NCBI GenBank assembly: GCA_016778765.1
Contig: JADHOV010000005.1
Coordinates: 1 to 64,000 of the forward strand
Direction: 5' to 3'
Source of the DNA: Paracoccaceae bacterium
GTDB taxonomy: Bacteria; Pseudomonadota; Alphaproteobacteria; Rhodobacterales; Rhodobacteraceae
DNA length: 64,000 nucleotides
This document shows, one piece after another, positions 10,431 through 19,233 of this stretch. The notes under the pieces are model-generated. The model saw nothing but the letters and a program-made list of their open reading frames with translations, was not told the DNA's origin and did not search any database. Position numbers and translations under genes: made by a program. How positions within the stretch are numbered: the stretch's first letter is position 1; every line of letters begins with the position of its first letter.

Positions 10431-11273
10431 ATGTTTGTTCTTTTTACAATAGAAAATTTTGGCAACCTGATCGTATTGTTGGTTTTACAGGCCGTGCTTG
10501 GCTTTGATAATTTGCTTTATATCTCGATCGAAAGCCAAAGGGCGCCTGTGGCCCATCAAAAAGCCGTGCGGTTTTGGGGCATCATTATCGCCGTGGTGCT
10601 CAGGGTGGTTTTGCTTTTTGCAATGATCCATTTGATCGAAGCACTTGGCGCACCCTTCTATATTTTCAGCTGGTCCGGCGTGTTGGAGGGCGGTGTGAAT
10701 TTTGCCACATGCGTGTTCGTTCTAGGCGGTATATTTTTAATGTACACAGCGGTTAAAGAAATTGGCCACCTTCTTACGATCCAACATCTGGATGCGGATC
10801 TCGATAACAAACCGGGGAAATCTGCCGTACAGGTGGGTCTGCTGATCGTTTTGATGAACCTTATTTTCTCATTCGATTCAGTCCTATCCGCCTTGGCGAT
10901 CACCAAAGTATTTGCGGTTCTGGCAACCGCAATCTTGCTATCTGGGCTGGCGATGTTGGTCTTAGCAGATGGTGTAACCGCCTTTTTGGAGAAAAACCGC
11001 ATGTACGAGGTTTTAGGCCTGTTTATTCTGCTGATTGTCGGGATTGTACTGCTTGGAGAAAGCGGTCAAGCAGCAGCACATGCGATGCATGATCCCGGCT
11101 TGGCGCTGCGCATCTTTGGGTATGAAATTATTCCTATGTCCAAAACAACATTTTATTTCAGCGTCTTGGTATTGATTGTGGTGGAGATCATCCAATCGAG
11201 ATATAGCCGAAAACTAACAATTGAGCGCAGCCATAACGGCGCTGGAACAGCAAAGCCTAAGCATCACTTATAA
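10431..11273 (+). CDS. TerC/YkoY family integral membrane protein
   Basis: Predicted inner-membrane protein with seven or more hydrophobic segments, of the TerC superfamily, whose members are linked to metal (often manganese) export or membrane-protein metalation. The family signature is visible as LQAVLGFDNLLYIS near the N-terminus and again as LIFSFDSVLSALAIT in the middle; the Asp in each transmembrane repeat is the likely metal-binding residue. I take ATG 10431 as start (280 aa). An in-frame TTG at 10422 would add three residues. No yybP-ykoY riboswitch fits in the 75-bp upstream gap. Confidence 0.8.
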   Translation: MFVLFTIENFGNLIVLLVLQAVLGFDNLLYISIESQRAPVAHQKAVRFWGIIIAVVLRVVLLFAMIHLIEALGAPFYIFSWSGVLEGGVNFATCVFVLGGIFLMYTAVKEIGHLLTIQHLDADLDNKPGKSAVQVGLLIVLMNLIFSFDSVLSALAITKVFAVLATAILLSGLAMLVLADGVTAFLEKNRMYEVLGLFILLIVGIVLLGESGQAAAHAMHDPGLALRIFGYEIIPMSKTTFYFSVLVLIVVEIIQSRYSRKLTIERSHNGAGTAKPKHHL

Positions 11274-11343
11274 GGCGGCCATGCGCGTCAAACGTAACAG
11301 GACTAGGCGCAAAAGCGAAATAGCTGCGCTGGAGATATAAGAC

Positions 11344-12315
11344 GTGCCAGATGTGACAGGCCTCACCATGTATATCGCAATGAAACCGCTCTGGAAACGC
11401 AGCCTCAAAGGCGCAGTTGCCGCCCTCGCCCTCAGCCTGAGCGGTTGCGCGGAACTTACCAATATCAAACGGGGCGCTGAGGGTGCAGACAATGCGGCTT
11501 TTGCCGCGGAAACATCGCGGCAGCTCAGACAACGCTATGACCACCTTGCCACGGGCTTAATAGCAAAGGGGCTGCTTCGAACTGATGGTGGTTCCAAAAG
11601 CCCGCGCGCGACACCAGAGGCCCTTACTGAGCTGTTTAACAGTTTGGCATTTTACGATGAATATGAACCAAGCAGCGGTTTTCAACCTGCCCAAGCGAGA
11701 CCCACGGCGCTTTCAAAATGGCAAAGGCCGGTGAAGATCAATTTGCATTTTGGGCCGTCGCTCAACTCTGAAACCCGCGTAACTGATACGAAATTTCTGT
11801 CAGATTATGCCGCGCAACTGTCTAATATCACCCGTCACCCTATTGAACTTACAACCGAGCTTGGAAATTTTCACGTGGTTGTCGTGGATGAGGTGCATCG
11901 AATGAACATGGTACAAAACCTACGCAAAAAGGATGTGCTTGTGCCCCCAAATATTCAACAAGTCATCCAACAGATGCCCGCTGACATCCACTGCATGGTG
12001 TTAACGCTTTCTGCGCGGCACAGCCCCCATATTCATGAACAAGCGCTTGCGATGATCCGTGCCGAGCATCCGCCCGTGTTAAAGGAAGCCTGTTTTCATG
12101 AGGAAATTGCTCAAGGGTTGGGGCTTCACAATGACAACCCGGCAGCGCATCCCTCCATTTTCAATGATGATGATGAATTCGCATTATTAACAGAGCAAGA
12201 TGCCCTTCTTTTGCGGATTCTCTACGATCCCCGCCTGCCCGCAGGCATTGAATTGCACGAGGCGCAACCGATCCTGAAGCAATTGATAATGGAGCATAAT
12301 GCGCCAAGCCTTTAA
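11344..12315 (+). CDS. DUF2927 family lipoprotein
   Basis: Predicted exported lipoprotein of the DUF2927 family, common in Rhodobacterales and of unknown function. A basic and hydrophobic leader ends in the lipobox LSGC, so the mature protein would start at that Cys and be membrane anchored. The domain is recognised by WQRPVKINLHFG, followed by HPIEL and NFHVVVVDE segments. The GTG at 11344 has GGAG nine bases upstream and is my choice. ATG codons at 11368 and 11380 would give a more typical signal-peptide n-region and are real alternatives. No partner gene is evident. Confidence 0.78.
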   Translation: MPDVTGLTMYIAMKPLWKRSLKGAVAALALSLSGCAELTNIKRGAEGADNAAFAAETSRQLRQRYDHLATGLIAKGLLRTDGGSKSPRATPEALTELFNSLAFYDEYEPSSGFQPAQARPTALSKWQRPVKINLHFGPSLNSETRVTDTKFLSDYAAQLSNITRHPIELTTELGNFHVVVVDEVHRMNMVQNLRKKDVLVPPNIQQVIQQMPADIHCMVLTLSARHSPHIHEQALAMIRAEHPPVLKEACFHEEIAQGLGLHNDNPAAHPSIFNDDDEFALLTEQDALLLRILYDPRLPAGIELHEAQPILKQLIMEHNAPSL

Positions 12316-12376
12316 TCTTCCCGCGAGACGCTTTGATCTTTTAAACCCCCTTCTGATAATACCATAGGAGAAACAG

Positions 12377-12823
12377 ATGCGCGCAGTGATCCAAAGGGTT
12401 CAGACAGCTTCCGTTGCCGTGAAAGGCGATCAGATCGGCACGTGCGATGCGGGTATGCTCATCCTGATTTGTGCAATGGCGGAAGATACGCCCGAGCATG
12501 CCGAGAAACTGGCGTCAAAAATCGCCAAATTGCGCATATTTGCAGATATCGAGGGGCGGATGAACAAATCCTTGCTAGACATTGGCGGCAGCGCTTTGGT
12601 TATCAGTCAATTCACGCTGGCAGCCGATACAAAGCGCGGCAACAGACCCGGGTTTTCGCGCGCAGCACCACCCGAACTGGGAAAGCAACTTTACGAAATA
12701 TTCGCAAAAGCCCTTGCTGATCTGGGCCCGCGCGTTGAAACCGGCCGTTTCGGAGCCGATATGCAGGTCAATTTGATCAATGATGGACCAGTGACAATTT
12801 GGATCGACACAGAAGGCGATTAA
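12377..12823 (+). CDS. dtd: D-aminoacyl-tRNA deacylase
   Basis: Hydrolyses D-aminoacyl-tRNAs (and glycyl-tRNA-Ala), proofreading the translation machinery. The 148 residues match the family length. The N-terminus MRAVIQRV, the SQFTLAAD strand and the C-terminal NDGPVT motif, which forms the chiral-selective cross-subunit pocket of the dimer, are all present. A strong ribosome binding site, AGGAGA, precedes the ATG. Monocistronic or following the DUF2927 gene after about 60 bases. Confidence 0.95.
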   Translation: MRAVIQRVQTASVAVKGDQIGTCDAGMLILICAMAEDTPEHAEKLASKIAKLRIFADIEGRMNKSLLDIGGSALVISQFTLAADTKRGNRPGFSRAAPPELGKQLYEIFAKALADLGPRVETGRFGADMQVNLINDGPVTIWIDTEGD

Positions 12824-12873
12824 AGCCACTTTAGGGCTGGCCCAGTTTCGCCAGTGCGCCGAAGCGGCGGAAT

Positions 12874-14109
12874 TTATTTTTGCGTATTGCTATATTTTTT
12901 CAATTCTGCGCGGGCCACTTGGCGGCGATGCACCGCATCGGGGCCATCGGCAAAGCGCAGTGTGCGAATATGCGTCCACATATGGGCAAGATCAAAATCT
13001 TGGCTGATGCCCCCTGCGCCATGCATTTGCATGGCCTCATCCACCACTTTGCCCGCCATCAAGGGCGCGATCACTTTGATTTTTGAAATCCATGGCTGCG
13101 CCGCCCGCACCCCGGCCGTATCCATCATATAGGCCGCCTTTAAACAGAGCAGACGCGCCATTTCGATCTCCATACGCGCATTCGCGATGATATCATAATT
13201 GGCCCCCAATTCCGTAAGCTGCTTTCCAAAAGCCTCGCGTGACAAACCCCGCCGGCACATCATTTCCAAGGCTTTTTCAGCCTGCCCGATCGCGCGCATA
13301 CAATGGTGAATCCGCCCTGGCCCCAACCGGCCTTGCGCCACTTCAAACCCGCGCCCTTCGCCAAGAATAATCGCATCTTGTGAAATTCTTACATCGGTGA
13401 AGCGCAAATGCATATGACCATGGGGTGCATCATCATTGCCAAAAACCTGCATTGGCCTTAGCACCTCGATTCCAGGCGTTTTCGGATCAAGCGCAAACAT
13501 CGTATGGCGGCTATGTTTGGCCGCTTCCGGCGCGGTACTGGCCATTAAAATATACAAAGCACAACGCGGATCCCCTGCGCCAGAAATCCACCATTTTTCA
13601 CCATTTAATATAAAATCATCCCCGTCACGGCGCGCCTCAAAGGCCAATTGCGCCGCGTCAGAAGAGGCAAGCCCAGGTTCGGTCATCACATAGGCGGACC
13701 TGATCCGCCCCGCCAACAGATCACCCAGCCAACGATCTTTATGCAGCTGCGTACCGTAGCGCTCTAAAACTTCCATATTGCCGGTATCGGGGGCAGAGCA
13801 ATTGAACACTTCGGCGGCCAAAGGCACTTTGCCCATTTCTTCAGCCAAATAGGCATATTCAACCGTGCTCAAACCGTAGCCGCGATCGCTGCCAGTCAAC
13901 CAGAAATTCCATAAATTGCGCTTGCGCGCCAAAGCTTTTAATCCGTCGATAATTTCTAATTGCCGATCCGTCATGGCGAATCTGTTGCCCGACGGGTGCT
14001 TGCCCACTTCAGCATGATATTCGCGATCAAGCGGCGCAATATCATGTTCAATCATCTCGCGCACCGCGCTCAGCAGCGTTGCAACCCGTTCGGTTATACC
14101 TAAATCCAT
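12874..14109 (-). CDS. Acyl-CoA dehydrogenase, ACAD10/11-like subgroup
   Basis: FAD-dependent acyl-CoA dehydrogenase (411 aa). The central YVMTEPGLASSDAA strand is the FAD/substrate signature. WWISGAGDPRC and the C-terminal MQMHGAGGISQDF with RTLRFADGPDAVH identify the subgroup that includes the dehydrogenase domain of ACAD10/11. In animals and some bacteria this subgroup is linked to 4-hydroxyacyl-CoA catabolism together with a kinase domain; no such kinase is present here. The start lies 9 bases after the stop of the acyl-CoA ligase, so the two form an operon that activates then oxidises an acid. Substrate unknown. It is shorter than, and not a match to, DmdC of the DMSP pathway. Confidence 0.88.
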   Translation of the reverse strand: MDLGITERVATLLSAVREMIEHDIAPLDREYHAEVGKHPSGNRFAMTDRQLEIIDGLKALARKRNLWNFWLTGSDRGYGLSTVEYAYLAEEMGKVPLAAEVFNCSAPDTGNMEVLERYGTQLHKDRWLGDLLAGRIRSAYVMTEPGLASSDAAQLAFEARRDGDDFILNGEKWWISGAGDPRCALYILMASTAPEAAKHSRHTMFALDPKTPGIEVLRPMQVFGNDDAPHGHMHLRFTDVRISQDAIILGEGRGFEVAQGRLGPGRIHHCMRAIGQAEKALEMMCRRGLSREAFGKQLTELGANYDIIANARMEIEMARLLCLKAAYMMDTAGVRAAQPWISKIKVIAPLMAGKVVDEAMQMHGAGGISQDFDLAHMWTHIRTLRFADGPDAVHRRQVARAELKKYSNTQK

Positions 14110-14118
14110 ACTAATCCT

Positions 14119-15753
14119 CTATGTTTCGCGGGGTAATTCAAAGGCTGCAAATTGCTGACGCAGGGTGAGCTTTGACACTTTACCGGTAGCTGTCAGGGGC
14201 AGTTGTTCGACAAATTCGATTGCATCGGGCAATTGCCAGCGCGCCACATAGGTCAAGAGCAGATTATCTATCTCGGCCTTTGTCACCTTATAGGACCCGC
14301 GAGGCACCACAACCAAAAGCGGCCGCTCATCCCATTTGGGATGGGGCACAGCAATCACGGCACAATTTGCCACCTCCGGATGGCCCATCACAATATTTTC
14401 AAGATCGATCGAACTGATCCATTCGCCTCCCGATTTGATCAAGTCTTTCGCCCGATCCTGAATGATTAAAAACCCCTCTGGATCAATTGAAGCGACATCT
14501 CCGGTGCCAAACCAGCCGGCGCTGTCAAAGGCCGCATCGGTGGCCGCAGGATCTTCAAAATAACTAGAAATGATACCATGTCCGCGCACATAAAGATCGC
14601 CCGCAGCAACACCGTCATGCGGTAAAGCCTGCCCCGCCTCATCGACGATTTTTAAATCAACACCGAACGCACGCCGCCCCTGTCGGGCCTGCAGGTCAAG
14701 CCGCTGATCCTGCGTTAGTTCGCGATGGTGATGTTGCGATAAAAGACCATGCGTGCCCACGGGGCTCATTTCTGTCATCCCCCAGGCATGCACCACCGTC
14801 ACACCCGATGTTTCGAAAGCTTCGATCATTGAGCGCGGCGCCGCAGAGCCGCCTACGATCAAATTGTCAAACCCTTTTGGATTGCGCCCTCGCGCTGCAA
14901 TTTCACCTTGCAGACCCAACCACACGGTTGGAACCCCCCAAGCGGAAGACACTGCCTCACGCTCCATCAAATCGAATAAAGAGGCCCCATCCAGAGCTGG
15001 CCCGGGAAAAATTAATGAGCTTCCCGTCATCGGCGCCGTGTAAGGCAGACCCCATGCATTCACGTGGAACAAAGGCACGACCGGCAGAATACGCGCGCCC
15101 TCTTTAAGGCTGTTTGGGATAGAAATGGCGGTGGAATACGCGTGCAGCAGCGTTGAACGATGCGAAAACAAAGCGCCTTTCGGGTTCCCCGTGGTGCCCG
15201 AAGTGTAACACAGGCCCGATGCCGTGTTTTCTGGCAGTTCTGGCCAATCATACAGCGCGGGGTGCCCCTCCAACAAATCTTCATAAGATAAAAAATCTAA
15301 GCTTGACTGGGGCATATGCTCGGGCCCGGTCATCACCACAAATTTGAGTGATTTGGGCAATTTATCCGCCAGCGCCTGCACCAGAGGCACGAAACTGGTG
15401 TCGATAAACAAAATCTCATCGCCCGCATGGCCAATGATATAGAGCATTTGCTCAGCACTAAGGCGCGGATTGATGGTGTGGCAGACCGCACCAATCCCAG
15501 ATATCGCATAATATAATTCAAAATGCCGATAGCCATTCCAAGCTAAAGTGGCAATTCTTGCGCCCGGTGCGACGCCAAGCTTTTTTAAAGCATGCGCCAA
15601 TTGTCCAACGCGGCGTAAACTGTCAGCGTAAGTTTGGCGATGTATATCACCTTCGGTGCGCACCGAAACCATCTCGGCGCGTGGATGCGCCTCTGCCGCA
15701 AATTTTAAAATTTCGATAATCGACAACGGTCGATGCATCATTTGGCCCAGCAT
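14119..15753 (-). CDS. Acyl-CoA ligase (AMP-forming), medium/long-chain or DmdB-like
   Basis: Adenylates a carboxylic acid and transfers it to CoA. The 544-residue ANL-superfamily protein has the P-loop-like [16 protein letters not shown], the [10 protein letters not shown] adenine-binding motif, [12 protein letters not shown], and a C-terminal Lys in LTATGKVSK needed for adenylation. The N-terminus [10 protein letters not shown] resembles the roseobacter ligases annotated either as fatty acyl-CoA synthetase or as 3-methylmercaptopropionyl-CoA ligase (DmdB), and I cannot decide between them. ATG codons at residues 1, 5 and 6 are all possible. A run of nine G bases (coding strand) lies just before the start codon, overlapping the ribosome binding site region. 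Confidence 0.88.
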   Translation of the reverse strand: MLGQMMHRPLSIIEILKFAAEAHPRAEMVSVRTEGDIHRQTYADSLRRVGQLAHALKKLGVAPGARIATLAWNGYRHFELYYAISGIGAVCHTINPRLSAEQMLYIIGHAGDEILFIDTSFVPLVQALADKLPKSLKFVVMTGPEHMPQSSLDFLSYEDLLEGHPALYDWPELPENTASGLCYTSGTTGNPKGALFSHRSTLLHAYSTAISIPNSLKEGARILPVVPLFHVNAWGLPYTAPMTGSSLIFPGPALDGASLFDLMEREAVSSAWGVPTVWLGLQGEIAARGRNPKGFDNLIVGGSAAPRSMIEAFETSGVTVVHAWGMTEMSPVGTHGLLSQHHHRELTQDQRLDLQARQGRRAFGVDLKIVDEAGQALPHDGVAAGDLYVRGHGIISSYFEDPAATDAAFDSAGWFGTGDVASIDPEGFLIIQDRAKDLIKSGGEWISSIDLENIVMGHPEVANCAVIAVPHPKWDERPLLVVVPRGSYKVTKAEIDNLLLTYVARWQLPDAIEFVEQLPLTATGKVSKLTLRQQFAAFELPRET

Positions 15754-15759
15754 TCACCA

Positions 15760-15768
15760 CCCCCCCCC
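15760..15768. repeat. Homopolymer C9 (G9 on the coding strand) at the acyl-CoA ligase translation start
   Basis: Nine consecutive C bases read as G9 upstream of the leftward ligase gene. They end 6 bases before its ATG, in the position of a Shine-Dalgarno sequence. Such tracts can slip during replication and change spacing. No such use is documented for this gene. Confidence 0.6.
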
Positions 15769-15852
15769 TGCAGCGTCTGCTTGCCATATGAAAAGGAAAC
15801 CGCACGGTTTGCAACCCACCTTCTTGCCGCGCCCCAAGCAGAGCTGAACGGG

Positions 15853-17385
15853 TTATCCATCTTCTTGAATATCCAAAGCCAAGGGCGCCGGAGCCTGCGC
15901 GTGAAGATCATCGATCTGAAGCGGGGTTGAAGGTTTGGACAAACGGTTGCGCACCACCCAGATCAGCCGCTGCTCGGCCCGGGTGATCGCCACATAGGCA
16001 AGGCGCTTCCAAAGCGGTTGATTGGCCTCGACTCGCCCCATACGCGCAGCCATTTCCAGATCTGGTGCAAAAACCTGCACCGTTTCCCATTGGCTGCCCT
16101 GCGCTTTATGGATGGTCACGGCCGCGCCATGTAAAAAAGCGGCGCCCATATTGGCCGCAAACGGAATAAACGGTTCTTCTTCACCGGGTTTTTCAATTTT
16201 GATGATAGAAGCCGCTGAAACTTTTGGGTCTTCCGCCCCGATCACGTGCAATTTTGAAAAGCCGGCGCGCCGCCCAGGCCCCAAATAGACAACTTGCGCG
16301 CCTTTGATCAGGCCCCGCGCCTCCAAATCAAGGCGCTTCTTGCGATGTTTCAACGGCAATTCAATGCCATCGCAAATCAGTGGTTCACCCTCAAGCAGCT
16401 CGGTTTCGGGTGCATCATAAACCCTTCGAAAGGCCGAAATAAGCCGAATTCGGGTGGCATTGCGCCAAACCAAAACCGGGCTGCGGGCCATCAGATCAAC
16501 ATCGACGCGCTGGCCCAAAACAACCCGCTCATCGCGCGCGGCATAATGCGATATCATCGCTTCAAAATCAGAAAATCCAAGCGCAGGATCACCGAGCGCA
16601 TGGGCCAAATCCAAGATCGGATTATCCGCATCTTGGCGATGAACGCGTTGCAGCGTGATCTGCTTTTCTGGGTCTAATTTTTCAAATACCATTTGGCCCG
16701 ATTGGTTTACCGGGGCCAATTGCGCCGGATCTCCGAATAGAACCAATATTGGAAAAATTTGCTGTAAATCCTCAAATTGTCGATCATCCAACATTGAGGC
16801 TTCATCGATAAAGCCGATATCCAACGGATCTTCGCGGCGCTTCCAGCCGGTAATGAAATCCGAACCACGCAAGCCAGCCGCAGCCAGCGCCCCCGGAATA
16901 GATTTATTGTTTTGGTAAAACTCAAAAGCACGCGCCAGGGCCGCCTCGCTTAAATCTTCAATCTGTGGTTTTTCAGATTGACCGGCCAGCCAGTCCGCAA
17001 TTTTTTCATATTCCGGATCATAAACCGGCGTATAAAGAATGCGGTGGATGGTGGTGGCCGGCACACCTTTCATACGCAGCACGCTGGCGGCTTTATTCGT
17101 GGGTGCCAAAATCGCCAAACTGCGCTTGGTGCGATTGCGCCGCGGTTCATAATCCCCCGACACGACCTCAACACCGATGCTGCGCATCGCGTGATAAAGT
17201 TCCGACAGCAATAAGGTTTTCCCCGAACCCGCCTTACCGATCAAAGCGGTAACGCGGGCATCGCGCTCGCGCCCCGATACCAAAAGGTTGTTTTCAAGAT
17301 CTACGCCAGCGGCGCGCAGCAGCGCCGCCACATGATCATAGGCCTCTGCCTGATCTAAAGAAAGTTCAACCTGCCGCATCTGCAT
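15853..17385 (-). CDS. RecD-like superfamily 1 DNA helicase
   Basis: Predicted ATP-dependent 5'-3' DNA helicase of the RecD2/Dda type. The 510-residue protein contains Walker A GKAGSGKT (about 50-57), motif Ia-like APTNKAASVLR, Walker B FIDEASML, motif III LFGDPAQLAPV, motif V VTIHKAQGSQW and motif VI YVAITRAEQRL, the complete SF1 set. There is no RecBC or AddAB neighbour and no nuclease domain, so it probably acts alone in repair or replication. It lies immediately downstream of luxI on the same strand, 52 bases away. Cellular role unassigned. Confidence 0.88.
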   Translation of the reverse strand: MQMRQVELSLDQAEAYDHVAALLRAAGVDLENNLLVSGRERDARVTALIGKAGSGKTLLLSELYHAMRSIGVEVVSGDYEPRRNRTKRSLAILAPTNKAASVLRMKGVPATTIHRILYTPVYDPEYEKIADWLAGQSEKPQIEDLSEAALARAFEFYQNNKSIPGALAAAGLRGSDFITGWKRREDPLDIGFIDEASMLDDRQFEDLQQIFPILVLFGDPAQLAPVNQSGQMVFEKLDPEKQITLQRVHRQDADNPILDLAHALGDPALGFSDFEAMISHYAARDERVVLGQRVDVDLMARSPVLVWRNATRIRLISAFRRVYDAPETELLEGEPLICDGIELPLKHRKKRLDLEARGLIKGAQVVYLGPGRRAGFSKLHVIGAEDPKVSAASIIKIEKPGEEEPFIPFAANMGAAFLHGAAVTIHKAQGSQWETVQVFAPDLEMAARMGRVEANQPLWKRLAYVAITRAEQRLIWVVRNRLSKPSTPLQIDDLHAQAPAPLALDIQEDG

Positions 17386-17437
17386 AAGCTCAGTTTACCG
17401 GCCATGCCACCAAAGCGCCAGTGAGAAGCCACTTTCG

Positions 17438-18070
17438 CTACGGCACAGGCACCACGCGCTTGCTTGCCCCAAAAGCCAAGTCAAACCAACGGCTTGAATG
17501 TTCCGGCAAAACCTTCGCGCGGCGGGCAACCGCCTGGCGTTGCAAGGGGGAAAAACTCCATAATCCCAACCCGATATATGTTTTCCCGGCGCCCTGCTCG
17601 GCTAAAATCTCAGGGGTTGCCCCGATACGCCGATAGATGCGCCGCATCGTATGATCAAAGACCGCCACGGATTGCTCAACTCCAAACCCAAGCATGACCT
17701 CACCCGCCGCCAGCATCAATTTTGACGCGCTATGCTTGAACGCTTTCGGAGCCAGACAGAACCGCGTAGATTCCCAGATCAACGGGCTGCTCAGGCTGCT
17801 GCCTCCCAGCAAAAAACAGAACTTCTCATTAATCATACAGCGCCCCGTGGTGGGCAGCAGCCGCAAAGAGCCCTCATGCCGGCCAAGGTTGTTTTCCAAA
17901 ACCACATAAAGCGGATTAAGCGCGTCATACTCATCGCGCTCAAAGCCATTTTCATCCACATCCACCCTCCATTTAAGGCGGGTTCTAAACTGGGAGGCAC
18001 GATCACGAAACATGGTGTCGCGCAAAAGCGGGTGATCAGATAGCTGATCGCCATAAAGATATCTAAGCAA
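17438..18070 (-). CDS. luxI: Acyl-homoserine-lactone synthase (LuxI family)
   Basis: Makes an N-acyl-homoserine lactone signal from acyl-ACP and S-adenosylmethionine. All residues that define the family can be placed: Arg24, Phe28, Trp34, Asp46 and Asp49 in RDEYD, Arg70 in GSLRLLPT, Phe84, Glu100 and Arg103 in WESTRF. The protein has 210 residues, the normal size. Acyl chain length cannot be deduced. The gene is downstream of luxR on the same strand with an 83-base gap that may hold its own promoter and contains a near-match to a CtrA box. No clear lux box was found. Confidence 0.95.
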   Translation of the reverse strand: MLRYLYGDQLSDHPLLRDTMFRDRASQFRTRLKWRVDVDENGFERDEYDALNPLYVVLENNLGRHEGSLRLLPTTGRCMINEKFCFLLGGSSLSSPLIWESTRFCLAPKAFKHSASKLMLAAGEVMLGFGVEQSVAVFDHTMRRIYRRIGATPEILAEQGAGKTYIGLGLWSFSPLQRQAVARRAKVLPEHSSRWFDLAFGASKRVVPVP

Positions 18071-18114
18071 ATATATAATCCCCTGATTGCCTTAAAAAGA
18101 CTAGGATCAGAGCA

Positions 18115-18129
18115 TTAAACTTAGCTTAG
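18115..18129. promoter_or_regulatory. Near-match CtrA-type box upstream of luxI
   Basis: TTAA-N7-TTAG, one mismatch from the TTAA-N7-TTAA consensus recognised by CtrA in Alphaproteobacteria. It is centred about 52 bases upstream of the luxI start in the luxR-luxI gap. AT-rich spacers give such near-matches by chance, so this is only suggestive. Confidence 0.3.
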
Positions 18130-18153
18130 ACATGCGCGCGCAGCGCAGGCGAG

Positions 18154-18882
18154 CTAGAGCAAAATCAACCCGCGGCTGACCGCCAAAGAAACCGCATGCG
18201 TGGTATTGGCAGCGCCCAATTTATAGCGCGCACTTTCAATATATACGCGCAATGTATTTTCCGAAATGCATAATGTATGCGCAACTTGCGCCCGACTATA
18301 CCCAAGCGCCAGAAATGTCAGCGTTTCATTTTCGCGCGGGGAAAGCGCGGGGCTGGGATCTGCGATACCTTCGGCTTCGATATCTAAAATTTTTTTATTA
18401 AAATAATGCGCGATTAAAATAAGATCGCGCCGAGCTATTTCGATAAAGCCCGCCCATGCCTCATCCGAAGCGTTATGACTGATCGTAAACAAAGCGTATT
18501 GGCCTTTTGGCCCACGGATCGGAATAGACAGCCCCTGACGTCCCACCCCATGATCTAACGCGTCGGCCTGAAACGCCCGCGCCGCTTTGCTTGACCAATC
18601 AAGATCTTTCCAATCAACGGGGTGAAACCGCTGAAAGCACCCCAAAATCACCGGATCGATACGAATATAGGATTGCTGGATATAACGGCTGACCCAAGCG
18701 CCCGAATACGTGCCCACCCCCAGCCGTCCACATTTCGAATTCACCCAATGATACACCATATGATCAACAGAAAATACATCGCGAAATTCTTCAATAACGG
18801 ATTGAACATCAGCCAGCTGGCTGGCGTTCTCGAGGCGGCCCAGCGTGGGTTCGAAGGTCGTGATCTTTGTGTAACGCGTCAC
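18154..18882 (-). CDS. luxR: LuxR-family autoinducer-responsive transcriptional regulator
   Basis: Quorum-sensing regulator with an N-terminal autoinducer-binding domain and a C-terminal LuxR/GerE helix-turn-helix. The binding-pocket residues are visible: Trp63, Tyr67, Asp76-Pro77 and Trp91, plus Gly in GLSIPIRGPKG. The HTH runs from LSPRENETLTFLALG to the C-terminus. I start at GTG 18882 (242 aa) because AGGGGC lies 7 bases upstream; a TTG at 18909 is an in-frame alternative. The start lies inside the preceding small gene, an overlap of about 74 bases, suggesting translational coupling. Expected to sense the product of the adjacent luxI. Confidence 0.93.
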   Translation of the reverse strand: MTRYTKITTFEPTLGRLENASQLADVQSVIEEFRDVFSVDHMVYHWVNSKCGRLGVGTYSGAWVSRYIQQSYIRIDPVILGCFQRFHPVDWKDLDWSSKAARAFQADALDHGVGRQGLSIPIRGPKGQYALFTISHNASDEAWAGFIEIARRDLILIAHYFNKKILDIEAEGIADPSPALSPRENETLTFLALGYSRAQVAHTLCISENTLRVYIESARYKLGAANTTHAVSLAVSRGLILL

Positions 18883-19027
18883 TGCGCAGCCCCTCGGTTT
18901 TTGCCGCAATTTCCAGTGCGGCCATTAATTGCGCATTGTCTAATTGCAAAGCCAGCCCCTCTAGGCCGTTCTTCTCGGCGAAAGTACGAAGATCTGAAAG
19001 GACATCAATAATCCAATTATGCGTCAT
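18809..19027 (-). CDS. Small conserved-looking protein overlapping the luxR start
   Basis: A 72-residue protein beginning MTHNWIIDVLSDLRTFAEKN, rich in amphipathic helix, with a charged C-terminal tail. I believe short hypothetical proteins of this type accompany luxR genes in other roseobacters, but that is from memory and unverified. Its last 74 bases overlap luxR in another frame, and luxR's own ribosome binding site lies within it. A GTG at 19039 is a possible longer start. No known domain; helical size and position would fit a LuxR-interacting or helper peptide, which is inference only. Confidence 0.7.
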   Translation of the reverse strand: MTHNWIIDVLSDLRTFAEKNGLEGLALQLDNAQLMAALEIAAKTEGLRSDALHKDHDLRTHAGPPRERQPAG

Positions 19028-19048
19028 AGCGATTCTCACGAAAAATGG

Positions 19049-19063
19049 TTAACAGAGTGTTAA
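19049..19063. promoter_or_regulatory. Perfect CtrA-type box upstream of the luxR unit
   Basis: TTAACAGAGTGTTAA fits TTAA-N7-TTAA exactly and is also a perfect 15-bp inverted repeat (TTAACA/TGTTAA around GAG). It lies 22 bases before the start of the small gene that precedes luxR. CtrA is the cell-cycle/differentiation response regulator of Alphaproteobacteria. In Dinoroseobacter shibae quorum sensing and the CtrA relay are connected. At the window's composition about one such match is expected by chance in 64 kb, so its location is the main argument. Confidence 0.5.
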
Positions 19064-19233
19064 GTCTAGGATAGCAAAGCGTCTGATTTAACGAAATTCG
19101 CGTTTTCCAATTCCCCAAAAATAGTGAGGGGATTCACAATAACCCACTGAAAAGCATAGAAAGGACTTAAAAGACTGCGCCCCCCCTGACAGAAGCGCTT
19201 CGTGGCAACCTGCCCGAGGCGTCCTTTTTGAGC

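Noticed and set aside
12874-15753. Assignment as dmdB-dmdC (DMSP demethylation pathway)
   Set aside because: The dehydrogenase is about 411 residues and of the ACAD10/11-like group, unlike the longer DmdC; the ligase alone is not decisive.
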